A stretch of 64,000 nt of DNA, from positions 2,736,501 to 2,800,500 of the forward strand of contig NZ_LJJF01000001.1 of NCBI RefSeq assembly GCF_001625365.1, read 5' to 3'. Under the pieces are notes generated by a model. That model was given only the letters and a program-made list of their open reading frames with translations, did no database searches and was not told the DNA's origin. Every line of letters begins with the position of its first letter. Within the stretch, counting starts at the first letter, position 1. Made by a program: the position numbers and the translations under genes. Of the stretch, positions 56,988 to 64,000 are shown in pieces. The stretch is from Streptomyces sp. MJM8645 (GTDB lineage Bacteria; Actinomycetota; Actinomycetes; Streptomycetales; Streptomycetaceae).

Positions 56988-57632
56988 GGCGTGAAGCGTA
57001 GCCGCGATGTCCGTCATGACAGTGCGTCAAGTGGGCTATTGGGCATCCGTTCGGCCTATTGATGAGATCGCATTCGGCGCATTGGTCTGCACGGGGGGCG
57101 CGCGCGGCGCACATTTCCGGGGTCCTGCGCTACCAATGCATGAACACTGCGGAACAGGTCCATTTCCGATGACTCATCCGCTCAGGACAAAGCCCGAAAC
57201 TACTGTCGTACCGCTGCAAAAGTCTTGTCCCCGGTGCGAGGATGACTCAAGGTCGTTGATGCTGCGGGGAGTGCGGCGGCGGGTGGCGTCCGCCTTGAAG
57301 CAGCACGTCCGAATCCTTTTCGCGTTGATCGTTCCCCTTCTTCTTAGCCCATTCGGCGCTCACCTCGCACCGACGCGTGTCCTCGTACTCGGCCTGCTCG
57401 TTCACGGGTCGACCGGGTCGCCCAGGGGCGTGCCCCTGGAGGCGCGCGCCGGGACGCGCGCGGCTCCAGGGCTCCCGTCGAGGGCTCGGCGGGCGCCGGG
57501 CAGGTTGCCGGGGACGGCGGCGCGGGCAGGCTTCCGGTCGCACGTCCTCCCCACCCAGCAGTCCTCCCGGTACTCCCCTGGCCCATTCCCCGGCCCGCGG
57601 GAGCTGCCGCCGATCTCGGGCAGGAGTTTGAC
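56988..57632. other. Divergent region between glgP and glgE; no gene seen
   Basis: About 645 bp. A + strand frame runs through it but lacks a ribosome site and continues as an antisense-like reading of glgE. The stretch 57180-57360 is less GC-rich. A minus-strand frame from 57369 (VSAEWAKKKGNDQREKDSD) is charged and helical but has no proper ribosome site, so I do not call it. Confidence 0.4.
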
Positions 57633-59947
57633 ATGCACGGCGACACGCGGGACCAGTCCACACCGGTGGCCGACAGCCACGACGCAGCGGTCGCGGAATC
57701 CGCCGGACGGATGGATTCTGACACTCGGACGGATCCGGCGATGCCGGCGCCGCGGGCCGCCGGGGCGGTCCGCACCGAGCCGGCCGAAGCGGCCCGACAA
57801 CCCGGGGCCGAGGAGGGCCGGACCGCGGCACCGCGCAGGCGCACCACCACCACGCGCCGCGCCGCCGCCACCGCGAAGGCCACCGCCGACGCCGCCGGGA
57901 CCGCCGGGACCACCGCCGAGGGCACCTCCGGCGCCGCGCCGCGCAAGGCCTCCGCCCGCAAGCCCGCCGCCCGCAAGACGACAGAGAGCGACACCGTGAT
58001 CGGCCGCATCCCCGTCCTGGACGTCAGCCCCCTCGTCGACTCCGGCCGCCGCCCGGCCAAGGCCGTCGTCGGCGAGACCTTCCTGGTCACCGCGACCGTG
58101 TTCCGCGAGGGCCACGACGCCGTCAACGCCAACGTGGTGCTGCGCGACCCGCGCGGCCGCGGCGGCCCGTGGACGCCGATGCGCGAGCTGGCCGAGGGCA
58201 CCGACCGCTGGGGCGCGCACGTCACCCCGACCGCGTCCGGCCGCTGGTCGTACCTGGTCGAGGCGTGGAGCGACCCGGTCGCCACCTGGCGCCGGACCGC
58301 CGCCGTGAAGCTGCCGGCCGGGATCGACACCGCGCTGGTCCTGGAGGACGGCGCCCGGCTGCTGGAGCAGGCCGCGGTCGGCGTGCCGAAGAAGGAGGGC
58401 CGCGCGCACGTGCTGGCCGCCGCCGACGCACTGCGCGACCCCGGCCTGCCGCCGCTGTCCCGGCTGGCCGCCGCGCTCGCCCCCGAGGTGCTGGACCTGC
58501 TGGCCCGGTACCCGCTGCGCGAACTGCTCAGCGCCTCCCGCCCGCTGCCGCTCCAGGTGGACCGCGAGCGCGCGCTGTACGGCTCCTGGTACGAGTTCTT
58601 CCCCCGCTCGGAGGGCGCGGTGGTGGATCCGGGCGGCGTCGAGCCGCCGCGTTCGGGCACCCTGCGCACCGCCGCCGAGCGGCTGCCGGCCGTCGCCGCG
58701 ATGGGCTTCGACGTGGTCTACCTGCCGCCGGTGCACCCGATCGGACGAGCCTTCCGCAAGGGGCCGGACAACGCCCTGACGGCCGGTCCGCACGACGTCG
58801 GCTCGCCCTGGGCGATCGGCTCCCCCGAGGGCGGCCACGACGCCGTCCACCCCGACCTCGGCACGATCGAGGACTTCGACCACTTCGTCGCCGAGGCCGA
58901 GGCCCTGCACCTTGAGGTGGCGCTGGACTTCGCCCTCCAGTGCTCCCCCGACCACCCGTGGGTGAACAAGCACCCGGAATGGTTCAGCCACCGCGGGGAC
59001 GGCACCATCGCGTACGCCGAGAACCCGCCGAAGAAGTACCAGGACATCTATCCGATCAACTTCGACCAGGACATGGAAGGAATCGTCAAGGAAACCATCC
59101 GGATCCTCCGGTTCTGGATGTCCCACGGCGTTCGGATCTTCCGGGTCGACAACCCGCACACCAAACCGGTGGCGTTCTGGGAGAAGGTGCTCGCCGACAT
59201 CGCCCGCACCGACCCGGACGTCGTCTTCCTGGCGGAGGCCTTCACCCGGCCCGCGATGATGCACACCCTGGGGAAGATCGGTTTCCACCAGTCGTACACG
59301 TACTTCACCTGGCGCACCACCAAGCCGGAACTCACCGAGTACCTCACCGAACTCACCGGTGACGCCGCCGCCTACATGCGGCCCAACTTCTTCGCCAACA
59401 CCCCGGACATCCTGCACGACTACCTCCAGCACGGCGGCCGCGCCGCGTTCGCGATCCGCGCCGTGCTCGCCGCCACCCTCGCCCCCAGCTACGGCGTCTA
59501 CGCCGGCTTCGAGCTGTACGAGGACGAGCCGGCCCACCCCGGCTCCGAGGAGTACCTGCACTCGGAGAAGTACGAGCTGCGCCCCCGCGACTGGACCCGC
59601 ACCGACTCCCTCGCCCCGCTGCTCACCGTGCTGAACCGGCTGCGCCGGCGCCACCCGGCCCTCCAGCAGCTGCGCAACCTGCGCTTCCACCCCACGGACA
59701 ACGACCAGGTGCTCGCCTACTCCAAGACCGCGACCACCCCCGAGGGCCTCACCGACCAGGTCGTCACCGTGGTCAACCTCGACCCGCACCACGTCCAGGA
59801 GGCCACCGTCACCCTCGACGGCGACGGCCCGTACGCGGTGCACGACGAGCTCACCGGCGCCGTCTACACCTGGGGCCGGCACAACTACGTCCGGCTCGAT
59901 CCCTCAGCCGAGCCGGCTCACCTCCTCACGGTTCGGAGGAACCCAGC

Positions 59948-59951
<4 letters not shown>
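57633..59951 (+). CDS. glgE: Maltosyltransferase GlgE with long basic N-terminal extension
   Basis: GH13_3 enzyme transferring maltose from maltose-1-phosphate to alpha-glucan. 772 residues from ATG 57633 (AGGAG 7 nt upstream). The catalytic part begins near residue 120 with [49 protein letters not shown], nucleophile region [20 protein letters not shown] and acid region [14 protein letters not shown] follow. The first 118 residues are Ala/Thr/Arg/Lys-rich and probably disordered ([20 protein letters not shown]), making the protein about 100 residues longer than the usual family size. The stop overlaps treS by 4 bp. Confidence 0.96.
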
Positions 59952-61672
<1,721 letters not shown>

Positions 61673-61709
61673 CGATCCGCCACACCCTGCCACACAGCAC
61701 CACCAGACC

Positions 61710-61746
61710 CTCCGGGGGCGCGAGTTGAACCCCTGCGCCCCCGGAG
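61710..61746. terminator. 12-bp hairpin between treS and the maltokinase gene
   Basis: CTCCGGGGGCGC (61710-61721) pairs exactly with GCGCCCCCGGAG (61735-61746) around 13 nt, 38 bp past the treS stop. The maltokinase starts 167 bp later, so it may have its own promoter or depend on read-through. Confidence 0.72.
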
Positions 61747-61913
61747 TTCTCTGCACCGCCGCGTACGGAGAACAGCCCAACGGCCACCCACACGAAGGCG
61801 TGACACCTGAGCCCCGCTCGCGTGCCGCCGCCGCCGCGCCGCCGAAATCCGGAAGACTGACGGACCCGGCCAGACCCGTCGGGCAGTCCGCCCGCTTCCG
61901 GGGAAAGGGAGTC

Positions 61914-63404
61914 ATGTCCGAAACCTCCCGTTCTCAAGCCCATGTGCAGCAGGATGCCCCCGCCGACCCCGCCGCACCGGCGGGCGCGCGGAGCACCGGG
62001 GCCCGGAGAGCCGCCCTGGGGGTCAGCGAACTCGTCCAGGCCGCGCTGCCGCTGATCGCCGACTGGCTCCCCACCCAGCGGTGGTACGCCGGAAAGGGAC
62101 GGCCCATCACCGGCCTCACCCCGATGGTCGGAACCCCGCTCCAGGTCGGCGACCCCGCCCTGCTGCACCTGCTGCTGCGGGTCGAGCACGCCACCACGGT
62201 CGGCGCCCCGCACGGCGACATCTACCAACTCCTGCTCGGCATCCGCTCGGACGGGCACGCGGACATCGAGCCCAGCGCCGTGCTCGGCCGGCTCAGCCAG
62301 GGCCCGTACGACGGCGCGGCGCTCTACGACGCCGTCCACGACCCCGAACTCACCGGGCGGCTGCTGGAACACCTCGCCACCGGCGACCGGTTCGGCTCGC
62401 TGTCCTTCCGTCGCACCCCCGGCTCCGGGCTCCCCGCCAACCTCCCCGGCCGCGCCTCCACCGCCGAGCAGTCCAACAGCTCGGTCATCTACGGCACCTC
62501 GTACATCCTCAAGCTGTTCCGCCGCATCCACCCCGGCACCAACCCCGACCTCGAACTCTCCCTTGCCCTCTCCCGGGCCGGCTCCACCCGGATCCCCCGG
62601 GTCGCCGCCTGGTTCGAGAGCCGGCTGGAACGCGCCGAACCCGCCACCCTCGGGCTGCTCCAGCGCTACCTGCCGGACGCCGAGGACGGCTGGGAGCTCG
62701 CCCTCGACCAGGTCGGCCGACTCAAGGGCGACCCCTCCCCCGGCAACTTCGCCATCGAGGCCCACCGGCTCGGCCGGGCCACCGCCGAAGTCCACCGGGT
62801 CCTGGCCCGCTCGATGCCGGTCGCCCGGCTCGACCGCGCCCAGACCAGCCGGCTCGCCACCACCATGGCCGACCGGCTGGACAGCGCCGTCGCCGCCGTC
62901 CCCGGCCTGCTGCGCTACCGGGCCGCACTGCGCACCGCCTTCCAGCAACTCGCCGACGCCCACCCCGACGGCCTGCCCGTCCAGCGCATCCACGGCGACC
63001 TGCACCTCGGACAGGCCATGCGCACCCCGCACGGCTGGGTGCTGCTGGACTTCGAGGGCGAACCCGCCAAATCCGTCAACGAACGCCGCGAACCGCAGCC
63101 CGCGCTGCGCGACGTCGCCGCGATGCTCCGCTCCTTCGACTACGCGGCCGCCCACCTGCTGGCCGGCGGCCCGGTCGACCCGGAACTCGCCCACCTCGCC
63201 GCCGCCTGGGCCCAGCGCAACCGCACCGCCTTCTGCGCCGGCTACACCGCCGGCGGCGGCGCCGACCCGGCGGCCTCACCGGAGCTGATGCGGGCCCTGG
63301 AGATCGACAAGGCGGTGTACGAGGTCGTGTACGAGGCCCGGCACCGGCCGAGCTGGCTGCCGATCCCGCTCGCCGCGATCAACCGGCTCGCCCTCACCGT
63401 CTGA
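61914..63404 (+). CDS. mak: Maltokinase (Pep2)
   Basis: Phosphorylates maltose to maltose-1-phosphate, the donor for GlgE. 496 residues from ATG 61914 (GGGAG just upstream). N-terminal cap domain with LPTQRWYAGKGRPI, then the kinase-like fold with the catalytic loop QRIHGDLHLGQAMRTPHGWV and metal-binding VLLDFEGEPAKSVNERR. The first 35 residues are Ala/Pro/Ser-rich and probably disordered. Followed 112 bp later by glgB; the gap holds CCTGCCC-type short repeats. Confidence 0.95.
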   Translation: MSETSRSQAHVQQDAPADPAAPAGARSTGARRAALGVSELVQAALPLIADWLPTQRWYAGKGRPITGLTPMVGTPLQVGDPALLHLLLRVEHATTVGAPHGDIYQLLLGIRSDGHADIEPSAVLGRLSQGPYDGAALYDAVHDPELTGRLLEHLATGDRFGSLSFRRTPGSGLPANLPGRASTAEQSNSSVIYGTSYILKLFRRIHPGTNPDLELSLALSRAGSTRIPRVAAWFESRLERAEPATLGLLQRYLPDAEDGWELALDQVGRLKGDPSPGNFAIEAHRLGRATAEVHRVLARSMPVARLDRAQTSRLATTMADRLDSAVAAVPGLLRYRAALRTAFQQLADAHPDGLPVQRIHGDLHLGQAMRTPHGWVLLDFEGEPAKSVNERREPQPALRDVAAMLRSFDYAAAHLLAGGPVDPELAHLAAAWAQRNRTAFCAGYTAGGGADPAASPELMRALEIDKAVYEVVYEARHRPSWLPIPLAAINRLALTV

Positions 63405-63516
63405 CCGCCCCGGCCCCGCCCGCACCCCCTGCCCTGCCCGCATCCCCTGCCCCACCCGCACCCCCGGTTCCGCCGCCCTGGAGTTAGCCCACCCCCCGTC
63501 GCAGGAGGACCCAGCC

Positions 63517-64000
63517 GTGACGCCGCTCGACCCGCCCGGCCGCACCACCCGCCCCGTCCCGGCCACCTTCCTGGCCGGCCCGGACTCGCCCCGGCCCGAG
63601 CCCGTCCCGGCCGAGGAGTCCGCGCCGGCCGGCGAGCCCGTGCCGGCCGCGGAGTCCGCACCGGTCACGGCTCCGCCCACGGCCTCGCTGCGCCTGCCCG
63701 AGGCGCCGCTGCCGCCGTCCGAGGTGGACCGGCTGGTCGGCGGGCAGCACCACGACCCGCACGCCCTGCTCGGCGCGCACCCGGTGCACGGCGGCACCGC
63801 GATCCGGGTGCTGCGCCCGTTCGCCGAGCGGGTGGTCGTCGAGACCACCCAGGGCCCGGCCGAACTCACCCATCAGCAGGGCGGGTTGTTCACCGGGCTG
63901 GTGGCCGGCGCCGACACCGTGGACTACCGGCTGCTGGTGACCTACCCCGGCGGCGAGCCGCTGGCCCAGCACGACGGCTACCGCACACCGCCCACCCTCG
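63517..64000 (+). CDS. glgB: 1,4-alpha-glucan branching enzyme, N-terminal part (runs off the window)
   Basis: GTG 63517 with AGGAGG 7 nt upstream. About 161 residues are visible: a 65-residue Pro/Glu/Ala-rich extension, then the branching-enzyme N-terminal domain (SEVDRLVGGQHHDPHALLGA HPV, split here for length). The catalytic barrel lies beyond base 64000. It completes the treS-mak-glgE-glgB route by adding alpha-1,6 branches. Confidence 0.9.
   Translation, partial: MTPLDPPGRTTRPVPATFLAGPDSPRPEPVPAEESAPAGEPVPAAESAPVTAPPTASLRLPEAPLPPSEVDRLVGGQHHDPHALLGAHPVHGGTAIRVLRPFAERVVVETTQGPAELTHQQGGLFTGLVAGADTVDYRLLVTYPGGEPLAQHDGYRTPPTL

Noticed and set aside
57007-57999. Possible membrane protein frame upstream of glgE
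   Set aside because: No ribosome site, and the downstream half is an alternative frame of glgE; the hydrophobic stretch is short.

Overview
The window is high-GC actinomycete DNA. GTG starts, purine-rich ribosome sites, GTGA/ATGA gene overlaps and very long antisense shadow frames all point to Streptomycetaceae (Streptomyces or a close relative such as Kitasatospora). The gene order gatB-gatA-gatC, a GGDEF/EAL gene, ligA, mnmA, cysteine desulfurase, a peptide ABC operon, gcvT-gcvH-glyA-sdaA, then glgP/glgE/treS/mak/glgB follows from memory the conserved core of the Streptomyces chromosome. Most of the window is therefore core genome. No tRNA, rRNA, CRISPR array, transposase or replication origin was seen.

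Layout. 1-2785: 3'-truncated GGDEF/EAL protein with a decayed EAL domain. 3187-6521: large ATPase-LuxR regulator and a 52-residue protein. 6779-10435: tRNA-dependent amidotransferase genes gatCAB with a small membrane-protein gene embedded. 10599-12482: second, intact GGDEF/EAL protein. 12778-19785 (minus): ligA, MetE-like protein, SDR, LOG-family protein, mnmA and cysteine desulfurase. 20044-21397: IclR regulator and TRIC-type channel, overlapping tail to tail. 21480-24562: a compact peptide-modification locus. 24618-30693: five-gene oligopeptide ABC importer. 31136-33019: two SseB-family genes. 33374-38311: glycine riboswitch, gcvT, gcvH, glyA, sdaA. 38494-43382: FMN reductase/TetR pair, methyltransferase, EamA exporter with a candidate leader peptide, anti-sigma-type ATPase. 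43601-47888: three lipoprotein L,D-transpeptidases. 48218-54270: glgX and a heterodimeric ABC exporter. 54306-64000: alpha-glucan phosphorylase, then glgE-treS-mak-glgB.

The most unusual region is 21480-24562. Two 18-nt genes, at 21726-21743 (GTG start) and 21839-21856 (ATG start), each have a good Shine-Dalgarno sequence and encode the same pentapeptide Met-Arg-Tyr-Asn-Asp. They differ only in start codon, a synonymous Arg codon and the stop codon. A perfect 14-bp hairpin follows, then a cytochrome P450, an MFS exporter translationally coupled to it, and a perfect 18-bp terminator. This is the architecture of the biarylitide-type RiPPs (18-bp precursor gene such as MRYYH plus a P450 that cross-links Tyr3 to residue 5). 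Here, however, residue 5 is Asp and no His, Trp or second Tyr is available, so the chemistry would have to differ from the known members. The P450 also lacks the usual I-helix acid-alcohol pair. I read this as a minimal, possibly undescribed, P450-modified pentapeptide system inserted in core chromosome beside an oligopeptide importer.

Other connected logic: MnmA and the cysteine desulfurase form the sulfur relay for tRNA 2-thiouridine. The glycine riboswitch heads the glycine-cleavage/serine genes, which sit beside SseB-type proteins. TreS, maltokinase, GlgE and GlgB form the trehalose-to-alpha-glucan route, with GlgX and GlgP as degradative partners. The two c-di-GMP genes flank the gat cluster and each has a sequence resembling a BldD box upstream. 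Several intergenic regions carry structured repeats: a nine-unit 16-bp array, a MITE-like element, three copies of a palindromic operator, and a terminator hairpin present in three copies.
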